From CBDCEG01 sp965215775 (GTDB lineage Bacteria; Pseudomonadota; Gammaproteobacteria; Cardiobacteriales; Ostreibacteriaceae): a DNA stretch of 64,000 bases. The translations under genes and the position numbers were made by a program. The notes beneath the pieces were generated by a model that was not told where the DNA came from, searched no databases, and saw only the letters and a list, made by a program, of their open reading frames with translations. The stretch's first letter is position 1, and each line of letters starts with the position of its first letter. The DNA is taken from the NCBI GenBank assembly GCA_965215775.1, contig CBDCEG010000027.1:118258-182257 (forward strand), in the 5' to 3' direction. Below, one piece after another: positions 1-7,746 of this stretch.

Positions 1-332
1 TATTCTGCTTTTTTGAAAACAGCTCCTGTTTCATAAGCAAAACCAACCTCTTCACTTACCAAAATATTATTATCAGTTAATAATTTAGTCCAATTAAATG
101 TATTTTTTGCTCTTCCAAAACCTAATATCTGTTTTATTTTATGTTTTATTGTTTTTTGGTTATAGCGTTTTATAACATAATTATCATTGGCATAAACTGT
201 GCAAGTTCCAGTTTTTTTAAAATATATTTTGCAAGAGTCTGGATTACTTATTAAATCTATTATTTCTTGGCTATTATTTTTATATTTTTCAGTTATAAAT
301 AATTTAACTTTTCCTTGTTTCTTAGTAATCAT
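1..332 (-). CDS. Lipopolysaccharide kinase-like protein (WaaP/Kdo kinase family), partial
   Basis: The reading frame starts with an ATG that overlaps the guaA stop codon (ATGA arrangement) and runs off the left edge after about 110 codons. The N-terminal part has a short basic lead, then a TVYAND segment followed by YVIKRYN, and later a KNTFNW..KLL segment ahead of an EEVGFAYE stretch. This order (small beta hairpin, VIKRYN-like lysine strand, R/K-A.N.W helix) is typical of the LPS kinase family, whose members phosphorylate Kdo or heptose in the LPS inner core at the cytoplasmic membrane. The catalytic loop would lie outside the window. It is translationally coupled to guaA but probably unrelated in function. 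Family assignment is by pattern only; the acceptor sugar cannot be told. Confidence 0.6.
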   Translation of the reverse strand, partial: MITKKQGKVKLFITEKYKNNSQEIIDLISNPDSCKIYFKKTGTCTVYANDNYVIKRYNQKTIKHKIKQILGFGRAKNTFNWTKLLTDNNILVSEEVGFAYETGAVFKKAE

Positions 333-1876
333 TCCCACTCAATAGTTGCAGGTGGTTTGCCAGAAATATCATATACAACGCGTGAAACTCGTGTAATTTC
401 ATTCATTATGCGGTTGGAAACCAGTCCTAAAAAATCATAAGGAAGCTCAGCCCAGCGAGCTGTCATAAAGTCAATTGTTTCAACTGCACGAAGAGCAATC
501 ACAAAATCATAACGCCGTCCATCGCCAGTTACACCAACGGATTTGACAGGTAAAAATACTGCAAAAGCTTGGCTGGTTTTGTCATATAAATTGTGTTTTT
601 CAAGTTCACTTATAAAAATATCATCAGCTTTTCGTAAAATATCTGCATATTCTTTGGTTACTTGTCCCAAAATTCTCACTCCAAGACCTGGTCCTGGAAA
701 TGGGTGGCGATATAACATATTATGTGGAATACCAAGCTCTAAGCCAAGTTTACGCACCTCGTCTTTGAACAATTCTCTCAAAGGTTCCACTAGTTTTAGT
801 TTCATTTTTTTGGGAAGTCCGCCGACATTGTGATGTGATTTGATAGTGTGAGCTTTTCCAGATTTTGCTCCAGCGGATTCGATAATATCTGGGTAAATTG
901 TTCCTTGAGCCAAATATTTTACATTTGTAATTTGTTTTGATTGAGCCTCAAAAATATCTATAAAAACTTTGCCAATTTTTTTCCTTTTTTCCTCAGGGTC
1001 AGAAGTGTTTGCAAGTGCATTTAGAAAGTCATTTTCAGCATTCACACGAATTACATTTACCCCAAAATTATCTGCAAACATAGCCATAACTTTATCGCCT
1101 TCATTGAGTCTTAATAAACCATTATCCACAAAAACACAAGTGAGTTGGTTGCCAATTGCTTTGTGCAAAAGCATTGCAACTACCGAAGAATCAACACCTC
1201 CAGAAAGTCCTAAAATAACTTTTTCATCACCTATTTCTTGTCTGAGTGAACTAATAATATCTTTGGCAATATTTGAAGAATTCCAAACAGCTTTACAATT
1301 ACAAATATTTTCTACAAAATTACTCAATATTTGAGTTCCTTGTTGGGTGTGAGTTACTTCTGGATGAAACTGAATTCCAAAAATTGGTTTGGTTTTGTGA
1401 GCAATTGCAGCAATTGGGCAAGAGCTTGTTTTGGCAGTTATAACAAAATCATCAGAAACGCTCTCAACCTTATCTCCATGGCTCATCCAAACGGCTAAAG
1501 TTTCATTTTTTATATCTTTAAATAATGGATTTTTAGCTATTATTTGTAAATTAGAATGCCCAAATTCTTGCTTATCACTAATTATAACCTGACCGCCTGA
1601 TTGTTTTGAAATGGCTTGCATTCCATAACAAATACCCAAAATAGGGATACCTAATCTAAAGACAATATCATTGATTGTAGCTGCATCCTCTTGGTTTACA
1701 TTTTGTGGTCCACCTGAGAGAATTATGCCCTTTGCACTTGAGTTGGCAATGTCTTTAGTATCACAATCATAAGGTAAGATTTCACTGAAAACTCCAACCT
1801 CACGAACCTTTCTTGCTATGAGTTGAGTGTATTGAGAACCAAAGTCTATAATGATTATTTTGTCTTTGTTTTGCAT
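329..1876 (-). CDS. guaA: GMP synthase (glutamine-hydrolysing)
   Basis: Converts XMP to GMP using glutamine and ATP, the last step of guanine nucleotide synthesis. The class I glutamine amidotransferase domain fills the first ~190 residues, with the nucleophile Cys in GICYGMQ (about residue 83) and the His-Glu pair in FHPEVTH. The ATP pyrophosphatase domain follows with the P-loop GLSGGVDSS, and the C-terminal dimerisation domain ends in the family-typical PPATIEWE. I chose the ATG at 1876, giving 515 residues (E. coli about 525), because the family begins with K-I-IDFGSQYTQ; the open frame continues 56 codons upstream but that part is low-complexity and unlike the family. It is transcribed divergently from the bolA-like gene and overlaps the LPS-kinase-like gene downstream by four bases. 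Confidence 0.97.
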   Translation of the reverse strand: MQNKDKIIIIDFGSQYTQLIARKVREVGVFSEILPYDCDTKDIANSSAKGIILSGGPQNVNQEDAATINDIVFRLGIPILGICYGMQAISKQSGGQVIISDKQEFGHSNLQIIAKNPLFKDIKNETLAVWMSHGDKVESVSDDFVITAKTSSCPIAAIAHKTKPIFGIQFHPEVTHTQQGTQILSNFVENICNCKAVWNSSNIAKDIISSLRQEIGDEKVILGLSGGVDSSVVAMLLHKAIGNQLTCVFVDNGLLRLNEGDKVMAMFADNFGVNVIRVNAENDFLNALANTSDPEEKRKKIGKVFIDIFEAQSKQITNVKYLAQGTIYPDIIESAGAKSGKAHTIKSHHNVGGLPKKMKLKLVEPLRELFKDEVRKLGLELGIPHNMLYRHPFPGPGLGVRILGQVTKEYADILRKADDIFISELEKHNLYDKTSQAFAVFLPVKSVGVTGDGRRYDFVIALRAVETIDFMTARWAELPYDFLGLVSNRIMNEITRVSRVVYDISGKPPATIEWE

Positions 1877-2008
1877 TTTTGTATGGTGTTGGTTGTTTAA
1901 TTTAATATAAGTATAAATTATTTTAAAATTGTTTGGGAAAGTTTTATCACAAACATAAAAATAATGTATTATTACTAATATTATTAACCAATAAACCAAA
2001 AATAAATT

Positions 2009-2233
2009 ATGGATTGCAAACAAATAGAAGATAAAATCAAACAAAACCTAGAGACAACCTCAGTTGAAGCTAAATCAAGTGATAATATTCATTTTAACTT
2101 GATTGTTGTTTCTAATAAATTTGAAGGACTTAGTAAAATCAAACAACATAAAATCATTATGGATTTATTTGCAGGTGAAATAGCAAATCAAGAAATCCAT
2201 GCACTTTCAATTAAAACACTTATTAATAGTTGA
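2009..2233 (+). CDS. BolA family protein (IbaG/YrbA-like)
   Basis: A 74-residue protein covering the whole BolA fold. The end, EIHALSIKTL, matches the IbaG/YrbA branch, which finishes with a nearly identical EIHALSIK segment; the FEGLSKIKQHKIIMDLF stretch corresponds to the conserved helix carrying the BolA-type signature. BolA proteins work with monothiol glutaredoxins to carry or sense iron-sulfur clusters; IbaG is linked to acid resistance. The gene overlaps the start of the next reading frame by four bases, suggesting coupled translation. In many gammaproteobacteria ibaG sits beside the mla operon and murA; neither is present here, so the context is unusual or rearranged. Confidence 0.85.
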   Translation: MDCKQIEDKIKQNLETTSVEAKSSDNIHFNLIVVSNKFEGLSKIKQHKIIMDLFAGEIANQEIHALSIKTLINS

Positions 2234-2961
2234 TGATAAAAATGCATATAAAAAAAATAACAACACTCCTTCTAATTTCAATACTTTTTATAGGTTGTTC
2301 ATTCAACAAAAAAGAAATTATAACTATTAAAGTTTTAGACCAGTTTGAAAGCAAACAAGAAAATATAAAACTAGGGTTAAGCTTAATGAGTTATTACTAT
2401 CCATTTTTTTTAGAAAAAGAAATTTCAAGCTTAACTAAGGAAGATATGAAAGGAATAAAGTGGCGTTACTTTATTCAAAAAAGTAATAATCAAATTTCTT
2501 TTGACTTAATTTTGGAGGGTAAATCTATATCTAAAAAGGATCTACTTGTTAATTTCTTTGAAAAAAAAGTTGAAGAACAAATTAAACATCAAATTAATGA
2601 TAAAGAAATTTTTAATAGAGCTATTAAACTAGCAGATAAAATCGCAAATCAACTTAACAAAAAAGAGCTTGATAAAGTGTGGAATGACGCTAGCTTAAGT
2701 TTAAAAAAGAATATGACAAAGGAACAGTTTATTAAGTCTATAGAAAGAAGGTACTCTGTAAATGCAATTTTAAATGAAAAAAGAATTGTTCATAGTAAAA
2801 TATACTATGAAAAACTCCCAGGAGCTGAAGAAAACATAACAGGGTTTTATACTATAAATTCAACATTTAAGTTATCCCCAAATGTTAGTGAACAGTTCAA
2901 CTTTCACCTTGAAGGAGACGCGTTAAAGCTTGTTGGTTACTTTATTTACAAACCAAACTAA
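2230..2961 (+). CDS. Putative lipoprotein with DUF4019-like C-terminal half
   Basis: A 243-residue predicted lipoprotein. A basic N-terminus and hydrophobic stretch lead to the lipobox LFIGC, so the mature protein would be anchored in a membrane. The C-terminal ~110 residues (LADKIANQLN..LDKVWNDAS.....F...I.RR ... Y.I...F......F.L....LKL.GY.I) resemble the DUF4019 pattern: an alpha-helical lead, W..AS, then beta strands ending in V.GY. Residues 30-125 are not recognised. The first codons offer two possible starts, 2230 and 2233; the signal sequence works with either. It may form a two- or three-gene transcription unit with its neighbours. Function unknown. Confidence 0.6.
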   Translation: MMIKMHIKKITTLLLISILFIGCSFNKKEIITIKVLDQFESKQENIKLGLSLMSYYYPFFLEKEISSLTKEDMKGIKWRYFIQKSNNQISFDLILEGKSISKKDLLVNFFEKKVEEQIKHQINDKEIFNRAIKLADKIANQLNKKELDKVWNDASLSLKKNMTKEQFIKSIERRYSVNAILNEKRIVHSKIYYEKLPGAEENITGFYTINSTFKLSPNVSEQFNFHLEGDALKLVGYFIYKPN

Positions 2962-2978
2962 AAACTTCACTATAAATT

Positions 2979-3599
2979 GTGTATGAAATCAAACATATAG
3001 CCTTAGACGATAATGATAAATTTGTTATCCCAAGTAAAAATATTATTCAACAAAAAATTGGTTGGGATTTATGTAGCGAATTTAATTTAGGTTTTAAAGG
3101 GGGTAAATTAACAAGCAATAAACGACAGTTTGTTATAGGAAAATCTTATGATTATTTATTAGGTGCAATATTATTCATTTCTCTTGGGCTGTTCTTTATT
3201 AAAAGCTATGGTGACTATAGGATGACTATTTTGGGTGTTCTGATAAGTTGTTATGGCGCTATGATGCTACTTTATAAAAATAACTTTGTAATTGATAAAG
3301 CAAAAAAAATATACTACTTTGAAAGAAAATATATAAAAAATAGATTTAGTATTAATAAAACTAAAAAACATACATATAAAGACTTTGGGAAAACTGATGA
3401 AATATACGCAATTCAGTTAATTCCAAATTTTATTATAAATGATGACGAAGAATATTATGCTTATGAAATTAATCTGGTTTTTAAAACTGGAGAACGGTTA
3501 AATATAATGCAAAGTATCCAAATGCCAGCTGCATCAAGAAATGCAAGTGAACTTGCTATTTGGCTTGATATCCCTATCTGGGCGGTTATTGAAAGATAG
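2979..3599 (+). CDS. Hypothetical membrane protein with two transmembrane helices
   Basis: A 206-residue protein beginning with GTG, 17 bases after the preceding lipoprotein gene. The only obvious features are a hairpin of two transmembrane helices at about residues 58-100 (YLLGAILFISLGLFF and ILGVLISCYGAMMLLY) with soluble segments on both sides; the C-terminal ~100 residues are predicted to be mixed alpha/beta and charged. No known family was recognised. There is no ATG in frame near the start, so the GTG choice is a best guess. A strong hairpin follows about 45 bases after the stop, so this gene probably ends the transcription unit that starts with the bolA-like gene. Confidence 0.55.
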   Translation: MYEIKHIALDDNDKFVIPSKNIIQQKIGWDLCSEFNLGFKGGKLTSNKRQFVIGKSYDYLLGAILFISLGLFFIKSYGDYRMTILGVLISCYGAMMLLYKNNFVIDKAKKIYYFERKYIKNRFSINKTKKHTYKDFGKTDEIYAIQLIPNFIINDDEEYYAYEINLVFKTGERLNIMQSIQMPAASRNASELAIWLDIPIWAVIER

Positions 3600-3639
3600 T
3601 ATTAACTAAGTTTTATTTTAGGTATTAATAACTTCAAAA

Positions 3640-3683
3640 TAAAAAAATGAGCCTTATAAAATTTTATAAGGCTCATTTTTTTT
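3640..3683. terminator. Bidirectional rho-independent terminator (long perfect palindrome)
   Basis: A perfect 30-base palindrome (ATGAGCCTTATAAAA and its complement, no loop) is flanked by a run of A on the left and T on the right, so the dyad extends to about 44 bases. Read on either strand it gives a GC-containing stem followed by a U tract. It would terminate the bolA-like/lipoprotein/membrane-protein unit on the + strand and anything leaving eptA on the - strand. Confidence 0.85.
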
Positions 3684-3732
3684 ATACTTTTTATAGATGT
3701 TTTATGTTACTTCTACCTAAAAAATAATACTA

Positions 3733-3927
3733 GATGCATTTAAAAGTAAGTTTAGCCACTCCATTAACAAGTAAGTGAGAGCTAATTTCATTTTTAATGA
3801 TTTTCATTGCTTTATTCATGCTTTGGCATTTTGTTGTTGCATCTTGCAACACAAGTGCTTTAGCACCACCAATACGACCTCTAAGAGGAGAGGCTTCAAC
3901 ATAAGCAACATAACTAAGCTTTTAAGC
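3733..3927 (-). pseudogene. Gene remnant downstream of eptA, C-terminal fragment only
   Basis: On the minus strand an open stretch encodes about 60 residues, including YVAYVEASPLRGRIGGAKA, then LVLQDATTKCQSMNKAMKI and a tail ending LTFKC-I-stop. The composition is protein-like, but the frame is closed by an upstream stop and has no ATG, GTG or TTG with a ribosome site near its beginning. It therefore looks like the 3' end of a lost gene. No family was recognised. The region starts right at the end of eptA, where a short imperfect dyad (AACTAAGCTTTTAAGCCTAGTT) may mark a junction. The strand opposite also has a short open frame, which I regard as a shadow. Confidence 0.35.
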
Positions 3928-5535
3928 CTAGTTATTTCTACATTTTGCAAAAATATCTAAATTTGGAGTATATTCTTTTGTAGTTATATTCATCAAACCA
4001 AGTACAGATGAGAAAATATTATCATGGCTAAATTCCAAGTTTTTATTTTTTTCTAAGCAACCTTTATCAATATTATTATAAGTTGCAAAATCATCAGATA
4101 ACCAAAGCATCATAGGAACTCTCTTTTGCTCAATAGGTGCAGCGAAATAAGGAATACCATGTAAATAATAGCCACTTTCTCCAAGAGATTCTCCATGGTC
4201 TGAAACATAAAACATAGATGAATTCCAGCTAGAGTTAGGTTTATTTATGATATTTATGATTTCTGATAGAACATAATCTGTATATAAAAGTGTATTATCA
4301 TAAGTATTTGTTATTTCTTCTTGGCTACAGCTTCTAATATCACTTGTTAGGCATTCTGGTGTGAATTGTTTGAACTTTTCTGGGTAGCGTAAATAATAAG
4401 TTGGTCCATGGCTTCCAATAATATGTAAATAAATTATAGTATCTTTACCTTCACTTTCTTGCATTTCTGCTTTTAAGTTTTCTAATAATTTTTCATCAAA
4501 ACAGTATCTTCCATCACAAAGATTATTTTTAGTCGTTGAAATTTCTATATGTTTTATAGTATCGCAAGCTCCTTTACAGCCACCATCATTTTCAAACCAA
4601 GCTTGATGAGTTCCTGATTTTTTGATAATACTAACAAGATTATCTTGGGCTTTAGTTTCTTCGCTACTATAGTCGTCTCTTGTTTGTTTTGAAAACATAC
4701 AAGGAACACTAAATGCAGTAGCAGTTCCACAAGAAGCAACATCTGTTAATGAAATAATATCTGTGCTTTTGGTGAATTTGTTAGTTTCTCTGTGATAACC
4801 ATTTAGTTGCATATTTTGGCTTCTTGCTGTTTCACCAAGGACAAAAACAAGTAAGTTATTTTTATTATTTTGGGGAACAAAAGTATTTTTAGCATCATTT
4901 CCAAGTGAAGTGAATTCCAGAGGAGTTTTTATAAATTCATCATTAATATACCCTGAAATACTATATATTTGAGGGAAAGGAATTAATATTTTATGAATTC
5001 CACGGTTATTTCTTCCCACACTTGCATAATCTTGGTAAAGAAAATTATAAATTAAGAAGCAAGTAATAATGGGTGGAATAGTTATAATTAATTTTCTTAT
5101 GATTTCTCTACCAAAGCTTAAATATTGAATTTTGGTGAAAAGTAATAAAAGTGCAGGAAGCAAACCTAGTCCCAAAAACCAAATTATAGAAGTTTTATTA
5201 AAGTAAGATAAAGCTTCGCGTTGATCAGTCTGAGCAAAATTTGTAATCATATCTTGATCAAATACAGTTCCATAGTAAAAAGTTGTATAACTAAAAACTG
5301 CTGATGCTAATACTAAAATAATAAAAAGTGGTTTAGTTATATATTTAATAGTAAGTATATTAAATATAATTAAATGAATAGATATTAAAAATACAGGGAT
5401 AGATATAATGAAAATCATTGAAATATTATCCAAATCCTTTATGTTTTTATAAACCTTTGCAAAAAAAGGAATATTTATAACTAAAGAAAAGTATAGTGTT
5501 AAAAGTATTGTTAGAGTTGAATTTTTAATTTTCAT
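3928..5535 (-). CDS. eptA: Phosphoethanolamine transferase (EptA/PmrC type)
   Basis: A 535-residue inner-membrane enzyme that transfers phosphoethanolamine to lipid A, lowering negative surface charge and sensitivity to cationic peptides. The first ~190 residues hold five transmembrane helices; the rest is the periplasmic sulfatase-fold catalytic domain. Family motifs are present: VLGETARSQNMQLNGY (metal-binding Glu), SCGTATAFSVPCMFS (with the Thr nucleophile and a disulfide Cys), HIIGSHGPTYY and SDHGESLGE (metal-binding Asp-His). Paired cysteines such as GGCKGACD and CDGRYC are also as in the family. The length is close to the E. coli enzyme (547). It stands alone, not beside a PmrAB-like regulator; no regulatory site was identified. 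Confidence 0.93.
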   Translation of the reverse strand: MKIKNSTLTILLTLYFSLVINIPFFAKVYKNIKDLDNISMIFIISIPVFLISIHLIIFNILTIKYITKPLFIILVLASAVFSYTTFYYGTVFDQDMITNFAQTDQREALSYFNKTSIIWFLGLGLLPALLLLFTKIQYLSFGREIIRKLIITIPPIITCFLIYNFLYQDYASVGRNNRGIHKILIPFPQIYSISGYINDEFIKTPLEFTSLGNDAKNTFVPQNNKNNLLVFVLGETARSQNMQLNGYHRETNKFTKSTDIISLTDVASCGTATAFSVPCMFSKQTRDDYSSEETKAQDNLVSIIKKSGTHQAWFENDGGCKGACDTIKHIEISTTKNNLCDGRYCFDEKLLENLKAEMQESEGKDTIIYLHIIGSHGPTYYLRYPEKFKQFTPECLTSDIRSCSQEEITNTYDNTLLYTDYVLSEIINIINKPNSSWNSSMFYVSDHGESLGESGYYLHGIPYFAAPIEQKRVPMMLWLSDDFATYNNIDKGCLEKNKNLEFSHDNIFSSVLGLMNITTKEYTPNLDIFAKCRNN

Positions 5536-5635
5536 TATTTGGATTTGTAGTTTTATATAGCAAGTAATTCTAGCAGATTATTTATAAAATTTTATGCATT
5601 ATTCATTAATTAATGCAAGGGAATTCTCTATTAAT

Positions 5636-6370
5636 TTATAAGTAATTATCTAAAGTAAAGGTCATATTCTCATCTAAATCAAGGTTATTTCTCATCCATT
5701 TTAAGTAACTAATATCAGTTTGTGCAATTTCTTCAATATTTTTCCCTTTATGTTTGCCAAATTTGAAAGTTTTCATTAAAACTGGTTTCTGTGTTAGTTC
5801 TGCAAGTTTTCCCATTACATCAGTATTTGGAAACTGTTGTCTAACTTCATTTACTAAAATAGTTAATAATAATTTCATAATTAAAACATCACCCAAAGCA
5901 TCGTGAGCTTTGATTGTAATATTAAGTTTCTCAGCTTCTTGTTTTTCCTTTTTATACAAATCCAAACTATAACGCAAATATTGCAATCTGTGATAAGGAG
6001 AATCAGGTAACAAGTGCATTGCACAGCGAAGCGTATCAATAGTTGTTAGATTATTTTCAAAACCTTCTTTCTCTAACATGGTTAGGTCAAAATTAATATT
6101 ATGAGCAATCAAATAATTATCTTTATTATTTATTGAAAGTAATTTCTTATAAAAATCTGTTTCTATAAAATTTGGTTTGTTTTCAATAAGTTCTTGAGTT
6201 ATATTGTGAATTTCCATAGCTTCAAGTTTGATATCAACTTCACTCTTGCAAAGTTCATCATAAACAAGTTCTTTGCTTTTAGGTTCTAAAATAATCGCAC
6301 CAATCTGAATAATACGATCTTCTTGCTCTGTTCCTGTTGTCTCTGTATCGAAAAGTATAAATTGTTTCAT
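5636..6370 (-). CDS. exoX: DEDDh 3'-5' exonuclease, exodeoxyribonuclease X-like
   Basis: A 244-residue protein with an N-terminal DnaQ-type exonuclease domain: DTETTG (two acidic metal ligands), AHNINFDL (third acidic residue), and HDALGDVL (the DEDDh His and final Asp). The C-terminal ~55 residues, FKFGKHKGKNIEEIA..DISYLKWM, match the extra domain at the end of E. coli ExoX, which separates it from the DNA polymerase epsilon subunit. ExoX degrades single- and double-stranded DNA 3' to 5' and acts in mismatch repair and UV tolerance. E. coli ExoX is about 220 residues. It is a single gene between eptA and an oppositely oriented ArsC/Spx-like gene. Confidence 0.82.
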   Translation of the reverse strand: MKQFILFDTETTGTEQEDRIIQIGAIILEPKSKELVYDELCKSEVDIKLEAMEIHNITQELIENKPNFIETDFYKKLLSINNKDNYLIAHNINFDLTMLEKEGFENNLTTIDTLRCAMHLLPDSPYHRLQYLRYSLDLYKKEKQEAEKLNITIKAHDALGDVLIMKLLLTILVNEVRQQFPNTDVMGKLAELTQKPVLMKTFKFGKHKGKNIEEIAQTDISYLKWMRNNLDLDENMTFTLDNYL

Positions 6371-6449
6371 TTAATATTTTTTTTAGTATTTATAAAGTAG
6401 AATAATTATAGATGAAATAACTTAAAAACAAATAGTAAATAAGGGAATT

Positions 6450-6821
6450 ATGCAAAGTATAAAAATATATGGAATTAAAAATTGTGATACGGTAAAAAAA
6501 GCACTTAAATATTTAGATAATAAATCTATGAATTATGATTTTATTGACCTTAAAACAGCTAGCTTAAAAGATAAAACAATACAAAAATGGCTAAAGCACA
6601 ACTTAGGAAAAATAATAAATAAACGCTCAACAACTTATAGGCAGAACAAAGAGCAGCTGGAGAAAATATTAGCTAAAGTTGATTTTGAAAAAGATTTGAT
6701 AACTTTTGTTAAAAATAATCCAATAATAATTAAACGCCCAGTTATTGAAATGGGTGATGAAATAATTATAGGGTTTGATGAAAATATTTATAAGGAACTA
6801 TGCAATAAATCTAACAAATAA
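6450..6821 (+). CDS. ArsC/Spx family protein (YffB-like)
   Basis: A 123-residue thioredoxin-fold protein starting IYGIKNCDTVKKALKYL. The CDTVKKA motif with a single cysteine, followed by the YDFIDLK strand, the LITFVKNNPIIIKRPVIE region and a final GFDENIYK, is diagnostic of the ArsC/Spx/YffB superfamily. Most members of the YffB branch have no proven substrate; a role as a glutathione-dependent thiol reductase has been proposed. No arsenic resistance genes are nearby, so arsenate reduction is unlikely. It ends at a hairpin shared with suhB. Confidence 0.8.
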   Translation: MQSIKIYGIKNCDTVKKALKYLDNKSMNYDFIDLKTASLKDKTIQKWLKHNLGKIINKRSTTYRQNKEQLEKILAKVDFEKDLITFVKNNPIIIKRPVIEMGDEIIIGFDENIYKELCNKSNK

Positions 6822-6837
6822 AAAGTTTAAGGCAAAT

Positions 6838-6875
6838 AAAAAAGCCAGTAAAATTAATTACTAGCTTTTTTGTTT
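6838..6875. terminator. Bidirectional terminator between the ArsC-like gene and suhB
   Basis: The arms AAAAAGCCAGTAA and TTACTAGCTTTTTT enclose an AATTAA loop, with one mismatch in the stem. A runs on the left and T runs on the right give a U tract on both strands, fitting the convergent gene pair on either side. Confidence 0.75.
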
Positions 6876-6889
6876 ATTACGAAAGTAAA

Positions 6890-7660
6890 TTATTTTAATA
6901 AACGGATAAGTGATTTATAAACCTTTGGATTTGCACAAGCAATATTTCCAGTTTTGAAATGAGTAAACTGTCCATTTATATCACTAACAATTGCACCAGA
7001 TTCTTGAGCGATAAGAACGCCAGCGGCGATATCCCACTTTTTCAAATCAAGCTCAAAAAAACCATCAACTCTTCCACTAGCAACATAACACAAATCAAGT
7101 GCTGCAGATCCAGTTCTTCTAATATCAGGGAATGTATTTAGTACTTTATCCATATAACCAAGCTGTTTTGCAACTAAACCTTCTGTTTTAAAAGGAATTC
7201 CTGTGGCAATTATTGCATTCTCTGGAAGTGAATTAGAAACTCTAAGCTTTTTATTATCCAAAGTTGCTCCTTCTCCACGAACAGCGGTGAAAAGTTCATC
7301 AGTTATTGGTTGATAAACAACTGCAACTTCTGGCTTATTATCCTTAAAGAGTGCAATAGAAACTGCAAAATGAGGGAAACCTTTCATAAAATTAGTGGTT
7401 CCATCAATTGGATCAATAACCCATTGATATTCACTATCTTGGTTTATTTGACCAGTTTCTTCGCCTAAAATTCCGTGTTCTGGGTATGATTTTGATATTA
7501 CTTTTATAATCTCTTGCTCTGCAAATAAATCAATTTCAGTAACAAAATTATTTTTTGACTTCTCTTTATTAGCAATGCTGGTAACTCTTGGGTAAGCATT
7601 TCTTATGATTTCTCCAGCAGCAAGAGCAGCTCTTTGAGCGATAGTTAAATTTGGATGCAT
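6890..7660 (-). CDS. suhB: Inositol-1-monophosphatase family protein
   Basis: A 256-residue Mg2+-dependent sugar phosphatase of the inositol monophosphatase superfamily. Metal-binding motifs are in order: GILGEETG (Glu-Glu), WVIDPIDGTTNFMKGFP (the DPIDGT signature), and KKWDIAAGVLIAQESGA (the WDxAAG signature). E. coli SuhB is 267 residues and, besides hydrolysing inositol-1-phosphate, binds RNA polymerase and takes part in rRNA antitermination. The N-terminus MHPNLTIAQRAALAAGEII is typical of SuhB. It is probably transcribed alone, between a terminator and dacB. Confidence 0.93.
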   Translation of the reverse strand: MHPNLTIAQRAALAAGEIIRNAYPRVTSIANKEKSKNNFVTEIDLFAEQEIIKVISKSYPEHGILGEETGQINQDSEYQWVIDPIDGTTNFMKGFPHFAVSIALFKDNKPEVAVVYQPITDELFTAVRGEGATLDNKKLRVSNSLPENAIIATGIPFKTEGLVAKQLGYMDKVLNTFPDIRRTGSAALDLCYVASGRVDGFFELDLKKWDIAAGVLIAQESGAIVSDINGQFTHFKTGNIACANPKVYKSLIRLLK

Positions 7661-7746
7661 TTTATTTCCTTTGGTTTATATTTTTAAATAACTTTTTAAA
7701 TAATATTTATAAGTAACTTTTAAGAAACTTATTTTTTTAAAATAGA

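Noticed and set aside
1877..2044. N-terminal extension of guaA
   Set aside because: Hydrophobic low-complexity residues absent from the GuaA family; the normal start fits the ATG at 1876.
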